Source of the DNA: Episyrphus balteatus
Lineage: Eukaryota; Arthropoda; Insecta; Diptera; Syrphidae
Direction: 5' to 3'
Assembly (NCBI RefSeq): GCF_945859705.1
Contig: NC_079134.1
Span: forward strand, 47,174,402 to 47,238,401
DNA: 64,000 nucleotides
A program made the translations under genes and the position numbers. Of the stretch, positions 34,075 through 47,600 are shown in pieces. The number at the start of each line of letters is the position of its first letter. The first letter of the stretch is position 1. The notes below the pieces were generated by a model that worked only from the letters and a program-made list of their open reading frames with translations, had not been told where the DNA came from and ran no database searches.

Positions 34075-34545
34075 CGGTTTTGCCACAAAAACCAAAATAT
34101 TATACTTTTCTGATATTTTAATCGGAATCCGAAGTCAGAAATATTCTATTAGCCTCCGTTTTTGAAATATGCAATAGCTTAATATTACCGTAACGAAGGC
34201 TAATAGAATATTTCTAACTTCGGATTCGAGTTCACCACACTAAAAACCTTCAGAAAAAAAAAGATTAAAACAGGAAGAAGAAAAAAAACAGTTCTTATAG
34301 ATACTGTTACAAATTATGTTGAAAGATATTACCACAGTTGATATAGTTACTATAACAGTATCTACACATTAAAGCATAACCTCAAAAACAGTAAAAAATA
34401 ACGTTTTTTTCTGGGTTTTATAACGGTAACACTTAAAAAAACGGAGGCCATAAAGAATTTTCCGAATCGATTTTAGCACCCCTAAAACCTGCAGAAAAGT
34501 ATATTTTGGCTTTTGTGACAAAAAAGTCTATGTCTGTTGACCAGT
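34075..34545. mobile_element. Copy of foldback family A
   Basis: Left GCCACAAAAACCAAAATAT and TCGGAATCCGAAGTCAGAAA; right GAAAAGTATATTTTGGCTTT, GTGACAAAAAAGTCTATG and GTTGACCAGTG. The centre carries paired GAAGGCTAATAGAATATTTC units. This matches the element at 2454-3085. It lies upstream of midway. Confidence 0.65.
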
Positions 34546-34653
34546 GTTTTTTTCCTAAGAAGTAAGGAGATATAAAGAATACCCCTAAGGGTCTGCACCT
34601 TCATTATTTGCATTTTTCTTTTAGGAGCAGAAGCATAAATAAATACGAAATAC

Positions 34654-35574
34654 CAGTGGCGTACGTTGAATCGCCGGGGCCCCGGGGTAAGACTAAATTT
34701 TGGGGCCCCTTTGATATTTGGGGGCCCTTTAGTTACAAAAAAAAATTACGTATACACCATACGTTTTTTTTTTTTTGTATGGCTTATTTATTTTTAGGTT
34801 TATTTTAATGTTTTAATATGTTCGTAATGCACTTTTCTATACTTACTTAAAATGCATCTCATTAAAGTAGTAAGCACTTGTACTAGGGGCCCCCAAAATT
34901 AAATATTTACCCCTAAAATAAATTTTTTTTAGCTTAGGATTGATAGTTCTTGGGGCCTCTGTTCTGAAGTAATAAAAACATATTTTATTTTCCATCATCA
35001 GACATATTTTTCTTTATTTTTAGAGCCTCAAAATTAAGTGCTTAGAGGCCCCTAAAATATAATATAATTTTCTTGGAGCCAAGAATTAATAGGTATTGGG
35101 CCTCTGTTCTGAAGTAATATTGGGAATGCCACCAATAACATAATGTTTTTATTTTGGGCCCTGATGTATTTATGTTGGGCCCCCTGAATTTATATTTAAT
35201 TTTCCATTTGATTGTTTTGAACCACTTTTGAGGATCCTCAAATAATATTTTTGTATTATTTGTGGTGGCAAAGATTTTTCAAGTAATATTTTTTAGGGCC
35301 CTAAGATAAAATTATAATTTTTCTTTTAAATAAGTAGTTTTTTTTTTTTTAGGGCCCCTGGGGTAAAGTTTTTTTTAAAATCAATATACATATATTGTGT
35401 GGCTACTAATGCATTATACATTACACTGAATGACATAATTTGTCTCCCTGGTTACTTCGTAACTCAATTTATGCTAACAGTTTCCTTCTCTGCATTGTCT
35501 CCAGTGGGGGCTCTGGGGTCGGTCGGGGGCCCCGGGGCAATGCCCCGCTTGCCCCAAGGGAGTGTACGCCCCTG
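34654..35574. mobile_element. Non-autonomous hAT element, GGGGCCCC-rich, 8-bp duplication
   Basis: It begins CAGTGGCGTACGTTG and ends with the reverse complement of CAGGGGCGTACACTC, hAT-type ends. A perfect 8-bp duplication CGAAATAC flanks it (34646-34653 and 35575-35582). The interior repeats GGGGCCCC/GGGCCCC blocks about ten times separated by AT-rich spacers, and the right end holds GGGGCAATGCCCCG. It has no transposase. Confidence 0.93.
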
Positions 35575-36017
35575 CGAAATACTAATTTGAAACAGTTCCA
35601 TATGTTATGTATGAATTACATACATGTAACACCATTGAATAGTTACAAAAATACACGTAGACACGCTGCAAAACGGCCGCTATTTATGCCTTTGGCGTTA
35701 GTATCACCCGATGAGGTTTGTGTATTAAATAGATTTAAAAAAAAAACGTATAAATAGATTAATGAGTTTAAAAATATGATTAGTTGAGACGCTCTATAAT
35801 GTAGTTCATCTATCTTCCGCTGCCGTTGGCGCATAAGTAGCTAGGTAATCTAGAGGTGTCAATTCTATTTGTAATTATTCAATGGCAACACTCTTATGTG
35901 AATAATACAATCTCACAACAGCTTTAAGAAGCATATAGGAAATATCGAAAACTTGAGATTTTGTAATAAAAATGCATGGAAATAACCAAACAATTATAGA
36001 TTTAAAAATCTCCTAGA

Positions 36018-36320
36018 GAAAAATGATGTACTTAAGAAAGAAAGATAAATTATATTTCCAATCTAAAAATTCCTTGCAAATTTTCTGTCGACCAGTCGTT
36101 CTCGAGATGTTGAGACTAATGCGTTTTTTCAAAATGGCGGACGCCCCACAAGACCAATCAATACGCAAACTGAGATTTATACTTAGGATAAACCCATCTT
36201 TAATACTGCATCCAAAATTAGCTGACGTCACAACTTTTTTCGGATTTTTACCCATTGACTGAACTAATATAGGTACCACACTGCTAATGGGATGATGAGT
36301 ATGAGTCGCACTCTTATGTG
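36018..36320. repeat. Dispersed repeat family B, copy 1
   Basis: GAGAAAAATGATGTA, ATTATATTTCCAATCTAAAA, CCAGTCGTTCTCGAGAT and GCCCCACAAGACCAA recur in the same order at 52441-52700. The tail ends in a GTCGCAC(TC)TTATG-like stretch. The 88-codon and 79-codon open frames over it have no family features. Confidence 0.7.
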
Positions 36321-36706
36321 TATGCAGCCAGTGTTCATCGATTTATAAGACGTTATCAGGGGAAAACCAAAAATCTATTATAGTCAAGGGAAGATAAATA
36401 TACTAGTTTAAAGTAGAGGTTTTTAGAAATTTACAAAAATTGCATTTATTCGAAGCTCAAATAACCAACCAAATTCTGAGTCCTTAAGTTAGTCTTTCAG
36501 AATATTTAGTTTTTCCACTTGCTAAACGAGTGGACGGAATTTCTTGAATTTGTTAAAAGATAATGTTTATAAAATTATTTCGAAAACTTCAACAATTTGA
36601 AAGAAAAATTTGACTAGCTATCTGTGAAAAAAGTTTTTTTTTTTTTGAAAACCATTACCAATTAGAAGAACGTTTTTTAACCTTTAAATAAAATTTTAAA
36701 AAATAA

Positions 36707-37133
36707 GAGCCAATTTTTCAATCTTCTAATAAAAGATCAGTTAACTGTTCGACGAATAAAGGTATTAGGCTCATAAACAATCAGATAAAAATATTGAATT
36801 TTTCAATCAAGAATAATTTATTCTACAGAATAACAAAAAAAAATTGTCAAATTCAAAAATATTTAAAATTAAACGTCATTTTTATTCATGATTGTTTTTG
36901 TTTTCTTGTGTTCCACTGTATTTTTTTCAAAATTCTTTCAAAACAGCTTTGACAACTGACACAATATTTTTGTTGAGTTTATTCCTTAGAATAATTTTTA
37001 TTCGTCTCTGAAAGAAGCAGATAGTTTTATTTTAAGGAATAAGCTATATCTGCTTGTTGAAAAACTGATTTCTTCTCTATCCTTAGGAATAAGTACTAAA
37101 TGACTGTTTAACTGACTATTGAAAAATTGGCCC
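36707..37133. mobile_element. MITE with TAA duplication (Harbinger-like)
   Basis: GAGCCAATTTTTCAATC on the left is mirrored by ATTGAAAAATTGGCCC on the right, with inner AGTTAACTGTT / ACTGTTTAACTGACT units. TAA flanks both sides (36704-36706 and 37134-37136), the 3-bp target duplication typical of PIF/Harbinger. No coding capacity. Confidence 0.65.
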
Positions 37134-37454
37134 TAAATGTAAATAAAAAAAATTATTTATTTTTTTTTTGGTTTGAAAATAAAGTTTCAATAACGGGACA
37201 TTGATTTTCTTTTTAAATATGGTTTACTACAAATTGGATATGTACAAACTTTGTTCTTTTATTTTTTTTTTTTTTTCAAAATTTAAAAAAAAATATTTTT
37301 TAAACATCTATTTAAGTCTTTGCTAACCCATTTACTTAAAAAATTGGTAGATTTACTTTTTCCCGCCTCTCATTACCATGTCTTTCCCATTTTAAATATT
37401 TTAAATTACCCTTAGCTGAGAATACCTACCATATGGAATTTTCTTTTTTACAAT

Positions 37455-38318
37455 ACTGTAACTAAAGCAAATTATTAGGGAACCCGGCCGAACAGCTCTG
37501 ATTTTGATGATCTTTTTTTTAACAAACGTCGGTAGTTAAAAATTTTAAAAAAGCCAAAAGCTCATTGAATGAAGAAAAAATAACTTTATATTTAAATATT
37601 GAACTTAAAAAAAAAATTAGTTAATTTTTTTTTTCAAAACTTCTATTAAAAAAGTTCTTCGAAAATGAAATACGCTTTAATTTTTTTCATAAATTTTAAT
37701 ACATATTGACATTTTTTTTATAATTTCAAATAATAATAAATGTGGCCTAAAGAATTTGAAAAATAAATGCATTTTATGTTGCGAAAAAGTTTTAAAAGAT
37801 CATGTTAAAATTTTTTCAATAATTTTTTTTTTCTTCAAAAATCTGAGTTTAATTTTTTCAAAAACCCTTTCCTGAATTTACTTAATTTTAATTTTACAAA
37901 TATAAATAACCTTCTAGCTTGTTAAAAAATGTACCTATATTTAAACATTGTAGGTGTTGTCGTTGTGTTCAAATATTTTTTTTTGTGTTTGAAGTCAATT
38001 TGTGAGAAATTTGCAGTTATCGCCTAAACGATGGAAGATTGTCCTTCGTTTCCATATAATTGTTTTCCTTTAATTGCCTAGACAATCTTTTGGCTTTAAT
38101 AAATTTATGAAATTTAATCAAAATTTTTGGAAAATTTTGTATTGTTCACAAGAATCTTCAATTAAATTTAAAAAATCGAAACGGCAACAGCGGCAAATTT
38201 TAATCTATAGACTTTAAAGTATTTTTAATTACCGACGTTTGAAAAAAAGATCATCAAAATCAGAGCTGTTCGGCTGGGTTCCCTAATATTGTCATTTTTT
38301 GAGCTTTAGTTACTCTAC
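37455..38318. mobile_element. Foldback family C, copy 1
   Basis: Left end GTAACTAAAGCAAATTATTA then GGGAACCCGGCCGAACAGCT; right end AGCTGTTCGGCTGGGTTCCC then GCTTTAGTTACTCTACTAG. The centre holds CGATGGAAGATTGTCC and a GTGTTTGAAGTCAATTTGTG unit. The full-length relative is at 58509-60023. No coding capacity. Confidence 0.75.
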
Positions 38319-39594
38319 TAGAACTAATAAAACAAAATTGTTTATATAAATGCGTATTTTTTAATATGTGAAGAAAATATCACATCAAGAAATACCATTT
38401 TTGAAATCGAACTACTACCCCTCGTATAAAAATCTCTTAAAAATACATATGTACCTATACCTATTTTAATTTTGTTTGAATACTCCATAATGCTTAATCA
38501 TTGTTTTTTTTTTTGAAAATTTTTATTGAGGCCATTAAATGTCATTGAACTTGAACTGAATGATCTGACCTACACCGGCTAAAAATATTTATAAAAACAA
38601 ACAAACAATATTGCCTTGGTCAATGGAAATGTAAACTGCTGTTAACTTGCAACAAAATTGTTTAAGACAGAGAGCTTAGTCATTTTCATAATCACATTTA
38701 ACCACTTAAATTTATTATAAACAATAAATGTTTATTAAAAATATAGCAATTATAATAGAAGGTAGGAAATAGGAATAATGAATAAAAACTACCTAACGTA
38801 GACATATAATTATTTCTAAGAGAGAACTTCGATTTCAATAGATATTAAGAAAATACCTAATATGTTATGCAATAGCACTTGCTCTTAAAATCAAAGTGTG
38901 TGCTTTTAATAAAACGAACACCAGTTGATCATTTGAACTAATTGAAAACAAACAAAAAAAATTTTTTTTTTTCGATCTTCCCAAAAAGAAAAGTGAAAGT
39001 TCAAACACTGCATGCCTACAAATAAAATGCCTTAATTTGTTGTTCCATGAATGAATTAAATTTAAAAACAAATTCTCTTTACAAAACCACCCAATCAAAC
39101 CACACGATATGTATTTAGTTATTTTTAAATAACAAACAAGATGGGTAATCAAAAATTTTGTGATTAAACAAATTTTGGTAAAACTTGCCGGTATTCCGGT
39201 TCATGGAAAAGATAAGTGAAATCAATTTTTTTTTTTTTGTTATTGTTGTCATGCATTTTATGTTCAGCTCTGGTTCTTTTCACTACACTTGGCTCACATA
39301 TAAATAAAGTACATATATTCAAGATTCAATTGAAGAAGAGTGGGGGGGAGGGTGAAAAGTTGATTTTTAGGTTCACAAATCACAATATCACAATTTGATA
39401 AGAACGGATGACTGATTTTTTTTTTTGTTAAACAACGCTGACTGTAAAATAATTTGAGCTTACCTCTCCCTAAATAGATTTTTAAAAGACCCAAAATGGA
39501 AAAAATGCAAAAATTTAATAATTCTCAATTATGCACTATTTTATTTGTTTATAAGAGGCAACAGTTGTTTCACTCTTAAGAAGAAGATCTCACT

Positions 39595-39830
39595 CACTTT
39601 GATCAGTTGAATATATTTGATATCTACGTTTACTCTATAAACGCGACACGCGCTTTTCGGGTCTGGAAATTCGGATCTTTGACTTTTACGCGCTAGTATG
39701 CTACTGAACAGGTTGACACGAGAGAGTCAACTGCAGGCACTCACAGGGAATAGGCAGTGCAGAAGTAGTCAGTATTCAGTTAGCAAAGCATAAGCAGATC
39801 AGGTCTAGATGAAGACTCTGGAGATTTTTG
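39595..39830. promoter_or_regulatory. GC-richer block with promoter-like motifs
   Basis: This block is less AT-rich than its surroundings. It carries CTCTATAAACGCGACACGCG (a TATA-like box on plus) and an Inr-like TCAGTT at 39776, but no properly placed DPE and no following coding exon. It could be a far 5' UTR exon of midway or of an unseen transcript. Very tentative. Confidence 0.2.
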
Positions 39831-40779
39831 TTTGTCCGTATTTGATTTGACTCATGATCATGGTTGCCAATCAAAGAAAACATTGTTTGCCTATAAGATT
39901 TCTATGATGAACTAAAATACACGTAGTTTTATCTTGCTTTGGATGTTTTTAGAGTTTCGGGTGTGACACTTTTTGCTTATAATCTAACTAGGAAAATATA
40001 ATGAACGCTTGGTATTTTTTAAAAGTAACAAGTGTAAATTATTTGAATATAAACTTGAAAACTTTCCAATATAGAATAGAGTTGTATTACAGGCGTGACA
40101 TAAATTACAGACTATTTGATAGCTATCTTCTGTCTTTCCCAATTTATATCTGAATTTTGATTTTCAGTAGGTAATTCTTTTTCTACCTAGAACAATGAAA
40201 AATTATCAAAAGAATTCGTTTTTTGCTGTTTCGGGTGTGACTCTTCTTGATTCCAAATATTATTAAAGTCAAATTTAAATTATCCCTTTTCAAATATCAA
40301 AAAATATAAAATAAATAAAATCAAAAAATATAATGTAGTACTACCAACTATATATTTAAAAAAAATCACTCGCCAGCGAGTCGCTATTTTCAATGTTAAA
40401 TAAAAAGTTCCTGGTTGAGAAAAAAGTAGAGAAAACCCTACAATTGAATGGTTGTTGGTTTAGTTAGTAAAATGTAAGTGGCAACCATGTTTATTATCAA
40501 TGTCACTCCGTGTCCGTCTCCGTGTTGTTCTTATCGCCATTCGTCACTAATTCAATTCTTGTTTGGTTGACAATGTAAAGAGAATGATTCTCTTATTCAA
40601 ACTAATCATTTTTCTTAAGTGATCTTTTTAAAGAGAGTGGCTTTAATTAAAAAAAAAAAAAAAACTTGGAACAGTGCTGTCGGCCGATATAAGATTTTAT
40701 AAAACTAAAATATTAAGTATAAATTGAATAAATGAATAAATGATTTTTATTTATAGTTTGGGACATATTTTTTATAGTC

Positions 40780-42870
40780 CAGTTACCTTGTCGTTTCGGT
40801 AGAGAAAAACGTGCGTTTAATTTGGTAGTTTTAACCTGGTTTATGTGTAATTTTCTTACTCGGCTCCGCTCGCTCAGGGCGGCTCTGTTCCCCGCTCGGG
40901 GCTAAAAAAGAAAAAACGCCTAAAACTAGCTTATGTAAACGCTAAAAAAAATAAAGGAACGCACTACTTCAGAACATTGGGGCAATAAAGAAGGCACTTA
41001 TTACAATTCACATAAAAGAACGCACAGATGATTATTCCTGCAAATAAAAAATCTTTCAATATGAATGGTGAAAAATTCTACTCGGCAAGATAAGTAGGTA
41101 ACATTTAAACTCGTATAACTTCAAAAATATTGCTCATACCCCATAGTGACCGTTAAGTTTGACAATTGATATAAAATTTGCACTGCTATGGCTTTAACTG
41201 TTATTTGATTTTTACAAATAAAAGTAATGTTTAAAATTTAAAATAATTCCAAATTAAATTTTTAATTAAGTGGAAAAATAATAAAAATGAACTGGCAAAA
41301 ACGGATGTAGCGTAGAACTGATAGCAAAAAAAACAAAAAAACATATTGAACTATTAAATAACTTAAATTTCAGATTCATTCAACGAACTATAATATTTCA
41401 TCACAAATCTTCAAGATGGCATCTTCAGTTGAGTTTTTGAAGTTACATTTATGAATTAATGACAATATTTTAGCAATAAGATTTCTAGTCGAATAAATCG
41501 TATAACTTCAAATATGTTCCGCATACGCCACAGTAACCCTTTAAGTTATAAAATTTAGAAAATTTTCAAAATTGGCTCTGCTGTAAAAAATTATTAAAGG
41601 CTTAAATACAAAACTGTACGGATGAGATTCTGAGATATTTTTTTTGTTTTATCTATACAAACAAAAATACATATATGCAATGAGAAGGGGATTAAGTAGC
41701 AGAGGACAAAAATGTATGTTTTATAAGTTTTAGATGCGTAGTTTTGAGTTAATGCGGTTTGGAATTTTGCCCCAAAAAGACACATTTTGAAAGTCACCTT
41801 CCAACAATATAAAATAGAATCACGTGGCACAGAGGAGAAGCACTCGCCTAATGGTTCAGCTGTTGTGGCTGCAAGTTTCTTTTAATTAAAAATTTTCCAC
41901 ATACAAATAAAATGATTTTCCGCTTGAATTAAGATCTGCACATTCAAGAAATAAAAAAGGATTTGTCCACTTAATTTAAGACTGAAGTCATAGTGCACAA
42001 ACCGCTTTTTTTAAGTGGTCTTTTTCTCCGTGTACCTACCATGATGCTTTCGCAAAAAAAAAATTAAAGTAAAAATATTAAAAAAAAAAATTAAATACAC
42101 ACACATTATTTGTATATCAGTTTAATATGACTTAATTTTAAAAAATAAATAAATTAATCAATAAATAAATCTTAAAAAACTAATTTAATTCTATTTACAA
42201 ATAAAATGTCACATGAAAAAAACTTATAACTTTTTCTAATTTTAATAAATAAATTTCAAAAAAATTGACATATCTGCTGTTTTTTTTTAATAATGTGCGG
42301 CAAAAGATTTTAAACTGACGATTAATGAAATTTTCATTTTACTTATTACAAAATATACTGAAAAATTTAAAAAAAAATTTACTTTAAAAATAGCAAGTTA
42401 TTTAACGGCAACTTTCATTATTATTTGAAAAACTCACTTTTTGAACTTGAGAAAGTTTACGAATTAAAAGCAATTGTTACACAAAATATTTTAAAGAATG
42501 TTGTCAAGCATTAAAATGACTAATTTCGTTAAAGCAAACGTTATTTAAGTTAAAAAAAATTTATTTTGATAGCAAAGATATAAAATATTTTAGAGATATA
42601 AAATATTTTAGCACCAACTCTTCTATGAAAAAATTCTTAGACTTAAAAAATAAAATAAATATTATTTATGTAAGTTCATGTCATACTTCATTTTTGTTTC
42701 ATTAATTTGTTCTTGTACTCTTCAATATTAATTTTTAATAATATAAATGAGAAAAAAAAAATGAAGTGCCCCACAAACTTTAAAGTTTATGAAAATAGAT
42801 TTGGTTTAGAGCATAAAATATAATAAAAAGAAGTCTTTTAGTTGTTAAAATATTTGTAATAATTCTTTGC
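40780..42870. other. Intergenic DNA, one GC-rich blip, 3' flank of the 556-aa gene
   Basis: At about 40857-40905 the sequence turns GC-rich (GGCTCCGCTCGCTCAGGGCG, then CCCCGCTCGGGG), with no frame or hairpin that I can interpret. Near 41140 and 41520 two CATACSCCA(C/T)AGT motifs recur, also seen near 13190, 48035 and 56808. The rest is AT-rich. Confidence 0.4.
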
Positions 42871-42874
42871 TCTC

Positions 42875-44604
42875 TTAATCTGTTTCTAATTTTTGTTCAC
42901 CCTCTTCTGCCTTAACTTCACTAACCGATGATCTTAGCCAATTTTTGGGCACTATGTCACTTTCATCATCAATTTCCTCTCCATTTAAATCTTTAAGTCG
43001 AGATTCTGGCAATTGATCATAGTCAAAAATTTGTCGAGAACTTCGTGGAGAACCTAATTCAATAGCAGTTGGTGGATATGAAGTTGTTGTTGTGACAAAA
43101 ATTGTCGGCTCAGTATCGTCTAAGGCTGGTCCTGAAAATAGGGTTCCCATTTCATCTCCAGTTGGTTCATCGATGAAAAAGTTTCCTAGTGAAGAATCGA
43201 GCAGACTTAGCAAACCTTGCATTGGAGCTTTTTGTTGAGCTGGAGCTGATGGAGGTCTGGTAGATACTTCATCCTTAGGCATGTTCATTGTATAGGGTTT
43301 GGCAGTTGTGGTGGTAGTTGTCGAAGTGGTTGTTGTTGTCGTGGTACTCTTTTTCGTGTGAAGATGTTTTACCTGATGTGTAAAGCGCAAATCATCGGAA
43401 GAAGTGACATGACGCACAACAGATTCTTGACGAGGAGTGATTGGAACAATTTTAGGCTCATGAGTCGATGTGTCATTGTCACTTTGACCGTATGTCTTGA
43501 CCTTAGAATGACCTTCAATAATTTGATACATTGAAACTTCAAAATGTCCATTCATGGTCTGTTTGACCGGGGGAGGTTCTTCGGTTGTAATGTCAATTGG
43601 TGCAATAGTTGGATAGAAAGTGTCGTAAGCAGCCGGTGCCATGTAAGAAGGATATACCGGCTTCTGACTGGTAGTTGTTGTGGGCACAAATGGCATGGTT
43701 GTTGGTGGGTTATAAACTGGTGTTGATGTGGTTGTTATGAAAACTTCCGGCCTATGTGTTTCAAAAACACTTTTCATCGAAGTTGTTTGAATTGGTTTGG
43801 CCGGACTTGGCTTTGGTTTGATGAGTTCCTTTTGAAGAAGTTCATGAACCCAAGGTTTTCGGGGAGATTGCATTCCGATAAAATCATTCGGACCTATTCG
43901 AATATTTGAATACTTTGTATCGGGTCGTGTAAAACTCACATAGTTATTTGATTCTGCGTATTTTGTATCATAAGGGGATTTGGTGCGATAACTTCCGCCT
44001 GGACCCGAACCAGACCCTGAGCCAGAGGAAGAAAAGTAACTTTTTGTAGATGGATATTGAGTTTGGTAGTGATGCATTTCAGTTGTAGTAGTTTTCATTC
44101 TTTGGGGCTGAAGAGTTTGCATTGGTGGTGGCATAAGTCGAGTTGGAAGATTTCCTCCTCCTCCTCCTCCTCCATAGTAGCTTCTACGGATTGATGTATA
44201 CTTTTGTTCTTTCTTCATGTTTTCTCGTTTTGACGGAACTCCAAGGAGTAGTATGTCAGATTTGTTTCTTTTGCTGCCAGAATCGTCTTTGGTTTTATTA
44301 TTTTCAGCCCAATAACGAACTCTTTCCAGGGCTGGTGGACTGTAATCGAATGTTGGATCGTTTTTCAAAGGATCACCTTGACCTAATGGTTTCCATCCGT
44401 TACGATCTAACTTTGGATTCATAAGTCTTCCTTCGAAGCCTTAAAATAGATTACGTTTTAGTTAGGAAACTTTTTTTTTTGTTCGATATTAATCTTACCT
44501 TCAGGTGGGAAATTATCGACATGATCATCTCCTTTAACTCCGCTGATTACGATTGTTAAGAATCGTAACCACAGCAGGAGTATCTTGTACTGATTGGGTA
44601 TCAT
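42875..44604 (-). CDS. Secreted Pro/Thr-rich protein, unrecognised family
   Basis: Two exons, 44604-44499 and 44439-42875, with a 59-bp intron, give 556 aa. The N-terminus (MIPNQYKILLLWLRFLTIVI) is a signal peptide, with likely cleavage near residue 25 before DDHVDNF. No further membrane span is visible. The mature part is low in Cys and rich in Pro, Thr and Ser: poly-Gly near residue 125, a GSGSGSGPGG stretch near 175, repeated TTTT/PTT runs near 270-310, a long Thr run after HTKKS near 405, and a short acidic C-terminus. Shorter non-repetitive blocks (GWKPLGQGDPLKND near 50, RKPWVHELLQKELIKPKPSP near 230, RSSRQIFDYDQLPE near 525) may be the conserved parts. An RSSR site could be cut by a furin-like protease. 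The Thr-rich stretches suggest mucin-like O-glycosylation. An extracellular matrix or cuticle role is an inference only. Confidence 0.85.
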
Positions 44605-44639
44605 TTGGATGTAACAATCTGTAATTGAGAAGTAAAAAC

Positions 44640-47600
44640 TCGTAAGATTAGACTAAAAAGAACGTGGTTAAAATTTTTGATTTGTTTAAGTTTTATTTGT
44701 AAACTAAACAACTTGAACTTTGTACAAGTAGGACAAAACGCTTTGACGCTCTAAACTTCTTCTGACATTCTTCTTAAAGAACATTTTAAGCTCCTTTAAA
44801 GTAGATAAAAGGCGCAACTGAGCGCTCAGGTAGAAGGAAGAAATTAAGAAAGGATTTCTAATAAAGAAAAAATAAAGATTAAGTAAAGAAGTCATTATTT
44901 GCATACCAATTTAAGATTAATTTAAGAACGAATTAAGAAGTGAGATACCGAAATGATAATTTTGTCTACTATGCAAAAGACAGAATTCCCTACAAGTTAC
45001 TAATATATTAAGTAAAAGACTTTGAATCCTTCGTAAACCTTGGAAGAAAATTAATTTAACCGTTAAGATTGCAGATTTATCTAGATACAACAGGCAGCTT
45101 TTTTTTTACCTCAAATTTACACTTGTAAATCAATATAGAAGCAGTCAATACTTGTTTCTTTGCACGTTCAATGTTGTAATTAGTCATGTTAATGAGTAAT
45201 TTATGTATTCAAGTTTAGCTAAAGGTTTTTCGACATAAAGTATGTACATAAGTATTTTTTCATTCATACCAAATACAAATTAATTCCTGTGTTGAGGTGC
45301 GATAGTGGTAATAAATGTTAATGCTTTCATTATTAATTGTTGTTTTTTGATAGACATTGACATTTAATTGGCATAAGTGAAATTAATAATTTTCAATTGT
45401 ATGTACGAGTATTGGCAACAAGTTTTTGCAGAAGGCGGACAGACAATACAATTTAAATATCAATTTCTTGTGATTGATATGGGATTGACATTGTTTTAAT
45501 TAATATAGGTAATCACTTTCTTTAGCCACCTACACATTTCAGTTAGATTAACGCCTTTATGTTTAAGCTTGTTTAAATCCGTATGAGTGGATAAGATTTC
45601 TTTTTTCTTAATTTTTAGACTCACTGTTTTTTGTAAACTATTTCATACAAAAACAAAAGGTGTATTGAAGCTTCATTATTAAAAATTGTTGAAAATTAGA
45701 GCAGAAAATGTTTTCTTATTAGAAATAATAGTCTCTGGAGATACAAAAAATTAATCTTTAAACAAAAATTTTGAGATATTTTACAAAATCCAAAAGTTGT
45801 TTTTCAATTTTCAATAAAACACTTTTGCACACATTTTTTCTTTGAAAGCGATTGTGCACTTACGAGTAATTCAGAAATGAAGAAAACGATTCTGTTACAT
45901 GTTCCTTTGACAACGGCTCAAAAAATATTTGTTAACACATTAAACCGAAATTTTTTATCAAAATCGTTGAAGTGGTTTTTCAGAAAATTCAGTTTTTTTT
46001 TTTCATTTTGGTTATATGGCAGCTATCGTTAACTTCGGACTTTGGTCCTAAAAATGAAATTTCAATTACGCTTCTAGCAATTTTCATAACTACCAAGTTC
46101 GAAGAAAATCGCTTCGGTAATTTAAGCTGTAGTTCAAGATTACATCCAGACACACTGACAGACACACACAAGACAGGGAGCCACTTTTTTCGCATTCATA
46201 TCGAGTTGTGTTTTTTTTCGAATCTCAAACTCTTCCTATAGCCTATAATGCCTACATTTTTAAATTATTTCAAATTTCTAGAAAATAACTTCAGCGATTT
46301 TGATTAAACTTTGCGCACGTAATATTCAATGAAATGGAACTGCATTTTTATTTTTTTCTCAAAAAAAGTCAAATAACGAAAAAAATGTTTCATTGAACAA
46401 ATATTTGTCCTGCACTAAGGCTCTTTTTGTATAAAAACTAAATGTGTTCAAAATTTATATTGGGACAGTTCTTATAATCTAAAATTATATTATAAATTTT
46501 AATTTTGGATAAATAATAGATTAATTAAAACTAACCTTTTAATTTTATAACATTTAAATGCAATAGCATTTACTTTATTTAAAGTATTTTCTTTATTAAC
46601 TACATATACGAATTTGTTTTCCAAAATATTGCATACAAAAAAATCCCAATATAAAAGTGATAAAAAATGCTGTTATAAAAAAACATAAAAAACTTAAAGA
46701 AGTATAAGAACAAAAGAATTTTGTCTATGTTGAGATTCTTAAAACAAATTAAAATTATCTCAAATATGAATAGCATAAATAGCATAAATATTTTAAATTA
46801 TTTGTATATATGTAAATATCATTTTATATACTTTTTCTAACTGTTTGCCAGTGTTAAGTTATATAAAAAAAGTGCCGCCGAGAAAAAAAATCCGATATGA
46901 ATGTTGTAAAGCGTTACAACCATTTTACATGATTATGTATTCTATAGCAAATAAATCCCTGAAAAGAACTTTTTGGTTACTAAGTACATACATATAACCA
47001 AAAATATAATAACAAATTCTATTTATATTGTTTCTATTTGTAAAAGTTTTATTTTGTATTAGGTTTGTATGTATGTATTTATATTTTGGCTTTGTAAAAT
47101 TTTAAAAACTAAGCAGAATTTACATAGTAAATTTATATTTTTGTAAGTTTTTGAAGTGAAAACTTCTTTAGTATCGTAGTGATTTGAAACACAATGAAAC
47201 GAAAAAGCGACAGGAAAAATCAATTGATTATAACTTTTTTGTTTTAATAGATAAACGAAATTTATACTGAAGATAGGTAATAGAATAAACTATAATTGTA
47301 CATTTATTTATTAAAAATCCTGAGATAACGGTGAAAAGATATTATTTTCTAAACACGTTATATCTTTTGATCTAGAGTATTTACAAATTTGATTCAACTT
47401 TAATACGCATGTTGATAATATTACCTTTCATTTGATATATCACACATAACGCTACGTGCTCTAAAAGTTACACAATCTTAACTTGAAAAACACCTGTGGA
47501 GAGATGGCCAGCCCCTAGTCAGTGTAGGAATTATCGTAACCACGGCTTTAAAAAAGTCTTACTTTTTTTGTAGGTATCGTAGAAATATGATTGAAAGGTG

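Noticed and set aside
39595..39830. New gene start from TATA-like and Inr-like motifs
   Set aside because: No DPE at the right distance, no coding exon downstream and weak motifs; kept only as a low-confidence regulatory entry.
43544..44424. Plus-strand open frames opposite the 556-aa gene
   Set aside because: They are antisense shadows of the long Thr/Pro-rich exon, which has a signal peptide and proper splicing.
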